A stretch of DNA of 64,000 bases from Nostocales cyanobacterium Centralia_MAG_434 (GTDB lineage Bacteria > Cyanobacteriota > Cyanobacteriia > Cyanobacteriales > Nostocaceae). The notes under the pieces are model-generated. The model was not told the origin of the DNA, ran no database searches, and saw only the letters and a list, made by a program, of their open reading frames with translations. The position numbers were made by a program, and so were the translations under genes. Location of the stretch: assembly GCA_021324415.1 (NCBI GenBank), contig JAJPJF010000355.1, positions 29,213 to 93,212 on the forward strand. Reading direction: 5' to 3'. Of this stretch, positions 26,700 to 35,059 are shown piece after piece (within the stretch, counting starts at the first letter, position 1; each line of letters starts with the position of its first letter).

Positions 26700-26735
26700 G
26701 AGTGGGGGCGCAAGGTATTGCGCCCGTACAGAACT
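26686..26735. repeat. STRR and GGGCGCAA palindrome
   Basis: AGTTAGG heptads run into GGGCGCAAGGTATTGCGCCC (26705-26724), a palindrome followed by GTACAGAAC. The same motif occurs degenerate at 22751-22780 and 18291-18318. Confidence 0.65.
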
Positions 26736-26736
26736 T

Positions 26737-27432
26737 TTATTCGTAGCTTTGGACACTGCGGCGTCGGCGACGTGGTCGTTGTTCTTCTTGGTCTTCACGC
26801 AATCGCCGACTGACTTCGGTGAAGAAATCCCGTTGCAAAAAAGGATAATCACTTACCCACAGTTCGCGACTAGGAATATAGACATCGGTAATTTCTTCAA
26901 TGCTGCTCAAATCAGGACGATTAGACATCACTACCATTTCTGCTCTTTGACCACGAGCGATCGCCTTATAATAAACCCGTACTGGCGCTTTCAAAAGAGC
27001 AGTAAATCCTGTATCATCTCCGAGTTCTAAATTAATCCATTTTTCTCTGTTCTCGACAATCACCAAATCACCTTTGTTATTAACGGTTTCTTGTTTACCG
27101 ATCAACTCTTCGGTGATCCAAAAATCTAACACTCGACCACGAAAAAAACCGCTGTACTTGTAGCGACGACATTTTGCATTCTTGAGGCTTGCCCAAAACA
27201 CTGGTCCCCATAACCAATAAAGAGCAGTAAGGAGCCCTAGCAAAAATATGATTGGACCAAAATCAAGCCCTAACAGAACTTTCACAAATAAAACACTTGC
27301 AGCAGCTACTACAGAAATTAATAAACGCTGTAAAAAATCTGAAAACTTTCCCCAAAAATACTTGTACTGTGGACCAGTAGCAACTAGAGGAATGAGTTGT
27401 TCAAATTTTTCGCGAGTCAGAGGGATCAGCAT
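26737..27432 (-). CDS. Conserved cyanobacterial membrane protein of unknown function
   Basis: 231 residues with two membrane helices (about 36-80), a beta-rich cytoplasmic region, and a strongly basic, acidic-flanked tail (EEQRPRRRRRSV). Homologues are often labelled phosphate ABC permease in databases, but nothing here supports that. It lies between convergent cobH and the dapB gene, with a 35-bp gap to dapB. The function is unknown. Confidence 0.7.
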   Translation of the reverse strand: MLIPLTREKFEQLIPLVATGPQYKYFWGKFSDFLQRLLISVVAAASVLFVKVLLGLDFGPIIFLLGLLTALYWLWGPVFWASLKNAKCRRYKYSGFFRGRVLDFWITEELIGKQETVNNKGDLVIVENREKWINLELGDDTGFTALLKAPVRVYYKAIARGQRAEMVVMSNRPDLSSIEEITDVYIPSRELWVSDYPFLQRDFFTEVSRRLREDQEEQRPRRRRRSVQSYE

Positions 27433-27467
27433 AACGGATTTAGAATTAGAGATTTGGGATGATAAAT

Positions 27468-28298
27468 TTACATTATTTTTTCTAATCCATATACTAACGA
27501 CTTTAGCGAGAGGACTTTACGAATTGCTAGTAGGACTCCTGGCATATAGCAAGCGCGATCGCTTGTATCATGTCGGAGAGTATAAATTTGACCTGGTGCG
27601 CCAAAAATCACTTCTTGATGGGCAATCAATCCTGGTAAACGCACACTGTGAATCCGAATCCCTTCTCCTGCGAGAGAACCTCTAGCTCCTGCTAACTTTT
27701 CTGTCTCTTCCACAATAGCATGGTTAAAAGTTTTACCCATATCTGCCAGCATCTGTGCAGTTTGAATTGCTGTACCACTGGGAGCATCAGCTTTTTGATT
27801 ATGATGGAGTTCAATAATTTCCACATGGTCAAAATATTGAGATGCTGTTAGTGCAGCTTGTTGCAATAGCACCATACCAATTGAGAAGTTAGGAATCAGG
27901 AGGCATCCTGTACTTGCTTTATCGGCAAATTCTGCTAGGTCTTGAATCTGTTCTGGACTTAAACCTGTGGTACCTACAACAGGACGGATACCATAGGCGA
28001 TCGCACTACGAATGTTGTCATATACCGTATCAGGATGGGTAAAATCAACCATTACAGCTAACTGTTTGTTACCCGCTGCAAATGCCAACATCGGCTCTAG
28101 TTGATCAGTAATCGGAATTTCTAATGGTTCACTTAAACCGGCAAGTTCCCCAGCATCTTTACCTTGGTGTTCAGGGTTTTTGTCAATTGCACCCACCAGA
28201 TCCATATCTGGTGCTTGCGCGACTGCTTTAACAACCTCACGGCCCATTTTTCCGGCGGCACCGTTGATCACAACTGGGATAGGAGTTTGATTCGCCAT
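27468..28298 (-). CDS. dapB: 4-hydroxy-tetrahydrodipicolinate reductase
   Basis: An enzyme of lysine and diaminopimelate synthesis that reduces HTPA with NAD(P)H. About 276 residues from the ATG at 28298 ([20 protein letters not shown]). The dinucleotide-binding GAAGKMGRE motif, the signature [18 protein letters not shown] with active-site His/Lys, and FTHPD are present. An upstream ATG (28328) would add 10 residues, but MANQTPIP matches the usual N-terminus. Cytoplasmic. Confidence 0.95.
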   Translation of the reverse strand: MANQTPIPVVINGAAGKMGREVVKAVAQAPDMDLVGAIDKNPEHQGKDAGELAGLSEPLEIPITDQLEPMLAFAAGNKQLAVMVDFTHPDTVYDNIRSAIAYGIRPVVGTTGLSPEQIQDLAEFADKASTGCLLIPNFSIGMVLLQQAALTASQYFDHVEIIELHHNQKADAPSGTAIQTAQMLADMGKTFNHAIVEETEKLAGARGSLAGEGIRIHSVRLPGLIAHQEVIFGAPGQIYTLRHDTSDRACYMPGVLLAIRKVLSLKSLVYGLEKIM

Positions 28299-28557
28299 AA
28301 TTTTGAGAAATGTTTTTTCAATCATCAAGGGAATTGTAGAGCTAGTGGGGAAGCCACGGAACTAGACTCGTGCTAAGTTAGTCGTTGACTTCAACTTGCT
28401 ATTGCATTGCAAGTCTTTCACTAGTTTGGTTGTACAAGGACTGCAAGTACTTCCTGAAATCTATTAGTTGATTTAGTATAGAATTTGTCGGTCATCAACC
28501 AAATAATGTGAAAACATAAATAGCTTCAAAACCGTATTCACATATTTTCCGAAATTG

Positions 28558-28923
28558 ATGAATAAAAGATTTCTTCTGACCTTACTTTCTAGTCAAATAG
28601 TGTTTGGGTCTGTCATGTCTATGGTGATGATGACCAAACCAGCTCACGCAACTCCATCAATCAATCAGGTAGGGACACATAAAGCGTGTGTAGAACACCC
28701 CCACTCTGCAACACATCAGCTGGTGTGTATCAGAGTGAGTAATACTCCCGCTCGTACACCCAATCAACAGGTGAGTGTAACCTCATCTCAACCAAATCAA
28801 ATTGCTGAGTTACAATTCACTGATCAAGAGAGTGATGAGGCTATCAAGCTATTTGGTTGTGATTGCCCACGCTGTATAAATGCTGTACGCCAGCTACATA
28901 ACATGGCTCCTATGCCAGTTTAG
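28558..28923 (+). CDS. Small exported protein with CDCPRC motif
   Basis: About 121 residues: a signal peptide with cleavage near KPAHA, a polar spacer, then a C-terminal CDCPRCINAVRQLHNM motif that could bind metal or form disulfides. I do not recognise a named family. Similar small exported proteins with this cysteine motif seem common in filamentous cyanobacteria. It has its own 260-bp leader and faces the convergent psaK gene. Confidence 0.65.
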   Translation: MNKRFLLTLLSSQIVFGSVMSMVMMTKPAHATPSINQVGTHKACVEHPHSATHQLVCIRVSNTPARTPNQQVSVTSSQPNQIAELQFTDQESDEAIKLFGCDCPRCINAVRQLHNMAPMPV

Positions 28924-28949
28924 CAAACCGTAGCAGTTTACAGTTAGCC

Positions 28950-28978
28950 AAAAAAGCCAGAGAATGTATTCTCTGGCT
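28950..28978 (-). terminator. Terminator of psaK (minus strand)
   Basis: A perfect 10-bp stem AGCCAGAGAA / TTCTCTGGCT. On the minus strand the second arm runs into TTTTTT, so it ends psaK transcripts 49 bp downstream of the psaK stop. Confidence 0.85.
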
Positions 28979-29026
28979 AACTATTATGCAAAAAACTTTC
29001 AGTACAGGTCAAAGAGCAAACAGCAA

Positions 29027-29287
29027 CTAAAGTCTACCCAGGTTATGCAATCCTAAGATGGTTCCGACGCCTAAGATATGACCAAACGAGGTTGTTGCCA
29101 ATAGTGCAGGTAAACCAAAACCACCGAAGAATTGAGACGATGGCAGTTCTGGACCAGAATTAGGGTATTTGATCGTAGCTTTGCCAAAGGCAATAGCAAT
29201 GATATTGGCGATAACCATGATGATCGCAACTGTTGGGCTCCAATTCAAGGGTGTGGTTGCAGCAGCGAGTAGAGTAGATGTTATCAA
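29027..29287 (-). CDS. psaK: Photosystem I subunit X, PsaK
   Basis: An 86-residue two-helix membrane subunit at the edge of PSI. The sequence fits PsaK, with a short cleaved N-terminus (LLAAATT), helix 1 (VAIIMVIANIIAIAFGK), a loop, and helix 2 rich in Gly/Leu ending LGLHNLGRL. Length is normal. It is monocistronic, with a clear terminator downstream and an AT-rich leader. Confidence 0.93.
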   Translation of the reverse strand: MITSTLLAAATTPLNWSPTVAIIMVIANIIAIAFGKATIKYPNSGPELPSSQFFGGFGLPALLATTSFGHILGVGTILGLHNLGRL

Positions 29288-29416
29288 CTGATTTTCTCCT
29301 TAAAAAACTTGTGAATCAACAAAAAATCTCATGTCAATTACTTATCAAAAAAATCCTTACAGAAGTAGCATTTCGTATTTATAGTTAATATTTTTTGTAA
29401 ATACTTAATGTAAACA

Positions 29417-29516
29417 TATAGCGCTCCTAAATAATTCGTAGGGGTAGAGAAACCCAGTTTCTCAAAGAACGGGTTTATGGAGCTTGGAATTTTCATAAAT
29501 CAAATAGGACTGCTAT
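29417..29516. repeat. 100-bp element with TATAGC inverted ends, copy 1
   Basis: Begins TATAGCGCTCCTAAAT and ends CAAATAGGACTGCTATA, i.e. inverted ends with consensus TATAGCNNTCCTA. It encloses a GAAACCC/GGGTTT hairpin (29449-29476). An element with the same ends and size (101 bp) lies at 56370-56470. It is MITE-like and non-coding. Confidence 0.65.
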
Positions 29517-29570
29517 AGCCATCCCCTCTGACTTAATAAATGATAGCTGATAACCTGAAATTCCAGAGAA

Positions 29571-30824
29571 TCACCGAGTTTTGTGATTATCGGGTAATTT
29601 GATAAATGTGAGATTTATGCCTAGTAGTCTACCACTTGGATCTAAGATTGGTAGGACATGAATGTCTAGATAAATTGTGCTTTGTTCACTGACCCACTCT
29701 ATATTTTTCCTGTTAAGCGGGTAGCAATTAAGAGATAGCTGTCTAATAAAAGTCCACGAATCTACAACTTGTCCCATTTTTAAATTTTGCAATCGCGCAC
29801 CTATATCGTTGTCGGTCAAACCAAACAGCATATAGGCTTGTTTGTTAGCAACAAGCAGATGATTGCTAGAATCTATTGCTAGCTGAGCAAAAGGACTAGT
29901 CCCGAAAGCTGCTTGCCAAGTAGGGATTTGAAGCGTTATGGGAGTAACTGCTTTTTTACCGCGAGTTTGGCGTCGGAGTAACACGTAATCTTCTAAAGAA
30001 AGATTCTTCCCTTTAGTAAAAACACGATGCTTTAGACTTATTGGAGTGAAGATTTGCCTGCTACTAGTTACGCTTTCTGCGTTGCCTAAAAAGAGGAAGC
30101 CGTCATCATTCAACGCCATATGAAAGCGCATGAGAATAGTTGCTTGGCTTTCGGGTTGAAAATATATCAGCACATTGCGGCATACCAGTAGGTCAATTTT
30201 GGAGATAGGCGCATTCACAACTAAGTCATGGTGACTAAATACTATTGACTGACGCAGTTTGGAGTGAAAAACATAGCGCTGCTTAGTTTGCTCAAAATAT
30301 TTGGACACTAAGTAAGTTGGAATACCTGCTCCCGTTATCTCATTTTTGCTATAGCTGCCTTGCCGCGCTTGAGTAAGCGCATCTTCATCTATATCTGTTG
30401 CAAAAATTTGCACTCTCTGCAAATATTGCTCGATGCCAAGAGCTTCAGCTAACAACATAACTAGTGTGTACGCTTCCTGTCCGCAAGCACAACCAGCACT
30501 CCACACCCGGATTCTCTGATCGGAATTCTTATTTGCAATGATTTGGGGGATGATTGTGCTAGCCAGATACTCCCAGTAATCGTAATCACGAAAAAAGCAA
30601 GAATTATTAATTAAAACGGTGTTAATTAGCTCAACGCACTCTTGAGAGTTCTGCTGCAAATATTCCAAGTAGTTTCCATAGTTCTCGATTCCTAACTGTT
30701 GCATTCGGTATTGGAATCGCCGCATCAAAGTACCACGTTTGTAAGCCGTTAAATTATAGCCACATATTTGCTTGACGCCATTTAATAAAGCTTCAAACTC
30801 TACATCATACTGTAGTGTATTCAT
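29571..30824 (-). CDS. CheR-type protein-glutamate methyltransferase with PAS domain
   Basis: 417 residues: the CheR N-terminal helical domain (1-70), an SAM-dependent methyltransferase domain (about 75-270) and a C-terminal PAS-like sensor domain (about 305-410). CheR marks include RVWSAGCACGQEAYTL (usually CSSGEEPYS) at the SAM site, IFATDIDEDALTQA and LLVCRNVLIYF. The canonical NETxFFR region reads NNSCFFRD. It probably methylates a chemoreceptor in response to a signal sensed by the PAS domain. It is not linked here to a receptor. A CheA-like hybrid kinase lies 30 kb away in the same window. Confidence 0.85.
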   Translation of the reverse strand: MNTLQYDVEFEALLNGVKQICGYNLTAYKRGTLMRRFQYRMQQLGIENYGNYLEYLQQNSQECVELINTVLINNSCFFRDYDYWEYLASTIIPQIIANKNSDQRIRVWSAGCACGQEAYTLVMLLAEALGIEQYLQRVQIFATDIDEDALTQARQGSYSKNEITGAGIPTYLVSKYFEQTKQRYVFHSKLRQSIVFSHHDLVVNAPISKIDLLVCRNVLIYFQPESQATILMRFHMALNDDGFLFLGNAESVTSSRQIFTPISLKHRVFTKGKNLSLEDYVLLRRQTRGKKAVTPITLQIPTWQAAFGTSPFAQLAIDSSNHLLVANKQAYMLFGLTDNDIGARLQNLKMGQVVDSWTFIRQLSLNCYPLNRKNIEWVSEQSTIYLDIHVLPILDPSGRLLGINLTFIKLPDNHKTR

Positions 30825-31216
30825 GCTAAATTTTATTGGAGTGACTTAAATAGACACCCAAGCATTGGCTGTCTAAGTGGAAGATTCTTTTCTTAACAGT
30901 AAACACATTATTCTTATTAAATTTATTAAGTTTTTCTTAAGAATCAGCACCAACCAGTTGTATCAATTTTGATGAGATATTTTTGTTCTGCATATATTCA
31001 GTGCTGAAATTCGTCATTGTTAAACCTGGTTATGAATTGTGTTTGTAAACATTTTGTAGTTAGAACACGAATCCCTGTACAGACGTGGCATTGCTACGTC
31101 TCTACACACCACAATGCTCCCCCACTCCCCTCTCAATTACGCCCATAGTTCTGGCTAATAGCAGTGAGAGTATGTCACACTCAAAGTGAGTCAATTGTTT
31201 TCCGCGTGCGTGTATT
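30825..31216. other. Intergenic region between cheR and sufE
   Basis: 392 bp between divergent genes. It is AT-rich near cheR and carries one copy of the 29-bp palindrome (31077-31105). No RNA gene or small protein is recognised. It should hold both promoters. Confidence 0.5.
31077..31105. repeat. 29-bp palindrome, copy 2
   Basis: GTACAGACGTGGCA and TTGCTACGTCTCTAC form an imperfect version of the palindrome at 25941. It lies 112 bp upstream of sufE. Confidence 0.8.
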
Positions 31217-31651
31217 ATGTCCTCTACCATAGATTCCTTGCCTCCAAACCTTGCCAAGATTGTTCAACGCTTCCAACGTGCTTCTGAGCCGAAGCGGCGT
31301 TATGAACAGTTGATTTGGTATGGTCAGCGGCTTAAGGCATTTCCAGAATCTGATAAAGTACCGGAGAACAAAGTTGCTGGCTGTGTTTCCCAGGTTTATA
31401 TCACTGCCGCTTTGGAAGATGGTAAGGTGATATTCCAAGGTGATTCTGATTCTCAATTAACTAAGGGGTTAGTAGGACTTTTGGTTGAAGGGTTAAATGG
31501 ACTCACTCCCTCTGAAATTGTGCAACTCACTCCTGATTTTATTCAAGAAACTGGGCTGAATGTTAGCCTGACTCCTTCCCGCGCCAATGGCTTCTACAAC
31601 ATTTTTAAAACCATGCAAAAACAGGCGTTGGAATCTTCCGTTAATGTCTAA
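31217..31651 (+). CDS. sufE: SufE sulfur-transfer protein
   Basis: A 144-residue SufE-family protein that accepts sulfur from cysteine desulfurase (SufS) for Fe-S cluster building. The acceptor cysteine is C56 in NKVAGCVSQVYI. The RYEQLIWYGQRLKAFP start of the fold and the SRANGFYNIFKTM end are typical. Normal length, cytoplasmic. It is followed 19 bp later by an alpha/beta hydrolase gene, probably in one transcript. Confidence 0.93.
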   Translation: MSSTIDSLPPNLAKIVQRFQRASEPKRRYEQLIWYGQRLKAFPESDKVPENKVAGCVSQVYITAALEDGKVIFQGDSDSQLTKGLVGLLVEGLNGLTPSEIVQLTPDFIQETGLNVSLTPSRANGFYNIFKTMQKQALESSVNV

Positions 31652-31670
31652 TGGCAAATGGTGATTCGAA

Positions 31671-32579
31671 ATGTCAACTGATTTATTATCTACATCCACC
31701 ACGACTGAACTTGGTGGAACTGTGCAAGAATACATCTGGAACTGGGAAAACCAGCAGATCCGCGTTGTATATGAAACTCTAGGTACAGGTTCACCGCTGT
31801 TGCTGTTACCAGCTTTTAGCACCGTTTCTATGCGTTCAGAAATGGGCGAAATCGGTAAGCTGCTATCTCCCTACTTTCAAGTTATAGCAGTGGACTGGCC
31901 TGGATTTGGTCAATCATCACGTCCTGCAGTACAGTATGAACCAGCAATATATCACCAATTTTTAGAGAACTTTATCACCTCTGTATTCAAAACAAATGTG
32001 GCAGTTATTGCTGCAGGTCACAGCGCTGCTTATGTTTTACAGCTAGCCAAAAAAGAGCCTACCGTATTTTCCCGTATTGTCCTGGTAGCTCCGACTTGGC
32101 GTGGTCCTCTACCCACTATGGGGGTGAATCAGCAGATAGCGGGAATGTTCAGAGAGTTAGTGCGATCGCCGATTCTTGGACAAACTCTTTATAAACTCAA
32201 CACTGTACCCTCTTTCTTAAGTTTCATGTACCGTAGCCATGTCTACGTTGATTCTGCTAGACTGACACCTAGCTTTATTCAGTACAAATGGCGCAACACT
32301 CAACAACCAGGAGCACGATTTGCTCCCGCTGCCTTTGTGACTGGTACTCTCGACGCTGTCAAAAACCAAGCTGATTTTCTAGCACTTGGTCGGGATTTAT
32401 CCGTCCCCCTAATGGTAGTGATTGGAGAATCCTCTCCCCCAAAATCCCGCGCTGATATGGAAGCTTTAGCAGCCTTACCAGGAGTGCAATCAGTAACTCT
32501 TCCCGGCGCACTGGGTTTACATGAGGAATACCCCACCGCTGTTGTCGAAGCTGTTAAAAAGTTTTTGTTGTCCCCCTAG
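31671..32579 (+). CDS. Alpha/beta hydrolase
   Basis: A 302-residue alpha/beta-hydrolase fold protein. The nucleophile elbow is AAGHSAA with S118. The oxyanion region is LLLPAFSTVSMRSEM, and VIAVDWPGFGQSSRP is the usual strand after it. The catalytic histidine is likely in GLHEEYP near residue 285. No signal peptide. Homologues are common in cyanobacteria next to sufE, but the substrate is unknown. The gene ends inside repeat sequence (FLLSP read from TTGTCCCCC units). Confidence 0.85.
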   Translation: MSTDLLSTSTTTELGGTVQEYIWNWENQQIRVVYETLGTGSPLLLLPAFSTVSMRSEMGEIGKLLSPYFQVIAVDWPGFGQSSRPAVQYEPAIYHQFLENFITSVFKTNVAVIAAGHSAAYVLQLAKKEPTVFSRIVLVAPTWRGPLPTMGVNQQIAGMFRELVRSPILGQTLYKLNTVPSFLSFMYRSHVYVDSARLTPSFIQYKWRNTQQPGARFAPAAFVTGTLDAVKNQADFLALGRDLSVPLMVVIGESSPPKSRADMEALAALPGVQSVTLPGALGLHEEYPTAVVEAVKKFLLSP

Positions 32580-32760
32580 TCCCCCTAGTCCACGCCAGTT
32601 GCTCCACTTGGGGAGACCCCAAGACCGCACTGGCTCCCCCAGTCCCCCTTGTCCCCCCTGTCCTCCTTGTCCTCCCTAGTCCACGCCAGTTGCTCCACTT
32701 GGGGAGACCCCTGCGTACCCGTCACTGGCTCCCCCAGTCCCCCCAGTTCCCCTTCCCTGA
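32570..32760. repeat. Two composite hairpin repeats in tandem
   Basis: Two core copies in the same orientation: 32588-32637 (a shorter variable part, AAGACCGC) and 32679-32732 (identical to the copy at 22852 over the whole core). They are separated and flanked by CCCCCTAGT and CTTGTCCCC units. This shows that the middle of the core is the variable part. Confidence 0.88.
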
Positions 32761-32849
32761 TTCATTGGGACAAAAAGCCAACACAAAAAAATAAAAGCAT
32801 TTATTATGGGTGATGGTTATCTAAATGTAAAAGAAGAGGCATTTAGGCT

Positions 32850-33833
32850 ATGGTAGCTGATGCAACCTTGGATTCAGTTCCTGTGACTGTTCTCACTGGC
32901 TATTTAGGAGCAGGCAAAACAACACTTCTGAATCGTATCCTCACCTACGAACATGGCAAAAAAGTTGCTGTTATTGTCAACGAATTCGGGGAAGTTGGTA
33001 TTGATAATCAATTGGTTATCGATACAGATGAGGAAATTTTTGAAATGAACAATGGCTGCATCTGCTGTACGGTACGCGGCGATCTGATTCGGATCATTGG
33101 AAACTTGCTAAAGCGCCGGAATAAATTCGATCATTTGGTTATAGAAACAACCGGACTCGCTGATCCTGCACCAGTGATTCAAACATTCTTTGTAGATGAA
33201 GATATGCAGGCAAAGCTAGAACTCGATGCAGTGGTGACAGTGGTAGATGCTAAGCATATCTGGCAACATTGGGATGCAGATGAAGCGCAGGAGCAAATTG
33301 CTTTTGCTGATGTGATTTTATTGAATAAAACGGATTTGGTAACGCCAGAACAACTTGATGAATTAGAAAAGCGGATTCGAGGGATGAATGCTTTGGCTAA
33401 AATCCAGAGAACACGTAATGCAGAAGTGTCAATGGATACACTGCTGGGTGTAAAAGCTTTTGACCTGAATCGTGCTTTGGAAATTGACCCCGATTTCTTG
33501 GGTGAAGATGCTCACCAACACGATGAAAGCGTGTATTCTGTGGCTTTAGTTGAACAAGGCACACTTGATGGGGAAAAATTACAAAACTGGATGGCAGAGT
33601 TACTTAGGACTCAAGGACCAGATATCTTCCGGATGAAAGGCATTTTGAATATTGCTGGGGAAGATAACCGTTTTGTGTTTCAAGGAGTGCATATGTTGTT
33701 TGACGGTAAGCCTGATCGTCCTTGGAAATCTGGCGAAACCCGTAAAAATGAACTCGTCTTCATCGGTCGTAATCTTGATGAAGCCAAACTGAGACAAGAT
33801 TTTCTAGCGTGTATGGCAGAAGTAGCGAGTTAG
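32850..33833 (+). CDS. COG0523 (CobW/Zng) family metal chaperone GTPase
   Basis: A 327-residue G3E-class GTPase. The Walker A is GYLGAGKTT at residues 17-25. The metal-binding CxCC motif is C70-I-C72-C73 in NNGCICCTV. Also visible are VNEFGEVGID, ETTGLADP and the base-specificity motif LLNKTDLV, then the C-terminal CobW domain from about 210. These proteins deliver zinc or cobalt to client enzymes. The natural partner is unknown. It is followed 9 bp later by a WD40 gene and then a ZnuA-like gene, which fits a metal-related cluster. Confidence 0.88.
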   Translation: MVADATLDSVPVTVLTGYLGAGKTTLLNRILTYEHGKKVAVIVNEFGEVGIDNQLVIDTDEEIFEMNNGCICCTVRGDLIRIIGNLLKRRNKFDHLVIETTGLADPAPVIQTFFVDEDMQAKLELDAVVTVVDAKHIWQHWDADEAQEQIAFADVILLNKTDLVTPEQLDELEKRIRGMNALAKIQRTRNAEVSMDTLLGVKAFDLNRALEIDPDFLGEDAHQHDESVYSVALVEQGTLDGEKLQNWMAELLRTQGPDIFRMKGILNIAGEDNRFVFQGVHMLFDGKPDRPWKSGETRKNELVFIGRNLDEAKLRQDFLACMAEVAS

Positions 33834-33842
33834 GAGTTAGGA

Positions 33843-34859
33843 GTGAAGAGTGAGGAATTTGAGAAAGCCTATTCGGGGACGCTTTCAGATTATGTGACTG
33901 CGATCGCTTGGTCCCCAACAGGTACAGATCTAGCAGTGACTTCTGCAGCTGGAGAGGTTGTGCTGTGGCAAGATGGCAATTTAACCACTCTGCAGACTGG
34001 GAAGAGTGAATCAGTTGACTGCGTTGCTTTTTCTCACAATGGTCAGTTATTAGCTGTTGGTGGACAAGACGGACAGGTGAAAATATGGCGAGATAACGAA
34101 TTAATCGCTACCTTGGAAAATTCCCCAGCATGGGTTGATAAGCTTGCTTGGAGTCCTCATAGAAATTGGCTGGCTGTTGGCTTAGGTCGCAAGGTTCTAG
34201 TTTGGGACGCCGATACTCGTGAAACTATCGTTCAATTGAATTTCGAGGCGTCTTCCGTATTCGGTATTGATTGGCGTTGCGATGGTCAATATCTTGCCAT
34301 TGGTGGTTATCGGGGAGTCAAGGTATGGAATTGCCAAGCTTGGAATGATAAGCCATATATTCTAGATATCCCTACAGCGACTTTGGCGATCGCTTGGTCG
34401 CCAGAAGGCAAATTTTTGGCGGCTGGTAATCTAGATCAAACTCTCGTAGTGGTTGAATGGAATAACCCTGAACCTTGGGTGATGCGAGGCTTTCCTGGCA
34501 AAATTCGCCAACTTGCATGGTCACAACCAGCTTCCTCACAAGGTGCGCCACTGCTAGCTTCCTGCAGTGTTGATGGGGTAATCGTGTGGGAAAAACAGAC
34601 GGATGACTCTTTGGGTTGGGAAGCCAGAGTGTTAACCAATCATGTGGATGTGATTCATGCGATCGGCTTTGCACCTAAAAGCTTCCTCCTTGCTTCCGCT
34701 GGTGCTGATGGCTGGATTTGTCTTTGGCAAGATGCTTCCCAAGTCTCACAAATTCTTACAGGTGTGTCATCCGGATTTTCTTGCTTGGCTTGGCATCCTC
34801 AAGGTAGGATACTAGCTACAGGCGGCGACAATGGGGAATTGATTATATGGTCAAAGTGA
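33843..34859 (+). CDS. WD40 repeat protein
   Basis: 338 residues that form a single beta-propeller of about seven WD40 blades (repeated LAWSPxGxxLAxGGxDGxVxIW units, for example LLAVGGQDGQVKIW and LLASAGADGWICLW). No other domain is present, so it is probably a binding scaffold. It starts at GTG, 9 bp after the COG0523 gene, in a short repeat-like GAGTTAGGAGTGAAGAGTGAGG stretch. It is probably co-transcribed with the metal chaperone, and a link to its clients is an inference. Confidence 0.85.
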   Translation: MKSEEFEKAYSGTLSDYVTAIAWSPTGTDLAVTSAAGEVVLWQDGNLTTLQTGKSESVDCVAFSHNGQLLAVGGQDGQVKIWRDNELIATLENSPAWVDKLAWSPHRNWLAVGLGRKVLVWDADTRETIVQLNFEASSVFGIDWRCDGQYLAIGGYRGVKVWNCQAWNDKPYILDIPTATLAIAWSPEGKFLAAGNLDQTLVVVEWNNPEPWVMRGFPGKIRQLAWSQPASSQGAPLLASCSVDGVIVWEKQTDDSLGWEARVLTNHVDVIHAIGFAPKSFLLASAGADGWICLWQDASQVSQILTGVSSGFSCLAWHPQGRILATGGDNGELIIWSK

Positions 34860-35059
34860 CCGTACACCCCAAAACTTCCAGTCTTCTCATGGAAGTGACC
34901 TAAATAACTGCAATATTTCTATTATCGCTTTTTCCCTGTTACATGCGGATGGGTAGGTGCTGGAAAAGCATTGTAGCAAGTCATGACTGGATTGTTGTGA
35001 TTACAAGGCTTTGAGGGCATTCACCCATAACATATACCCGCGCTCTTTACAGAGTTTTT

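Noticed and set aside
32761..32849. Zur operator upstream of the COG0523 gene
   Set aside because: GATGGTTATC-type sequence is present but there is no convincing inverted TGATAAT-type box, so I did not annotate one.
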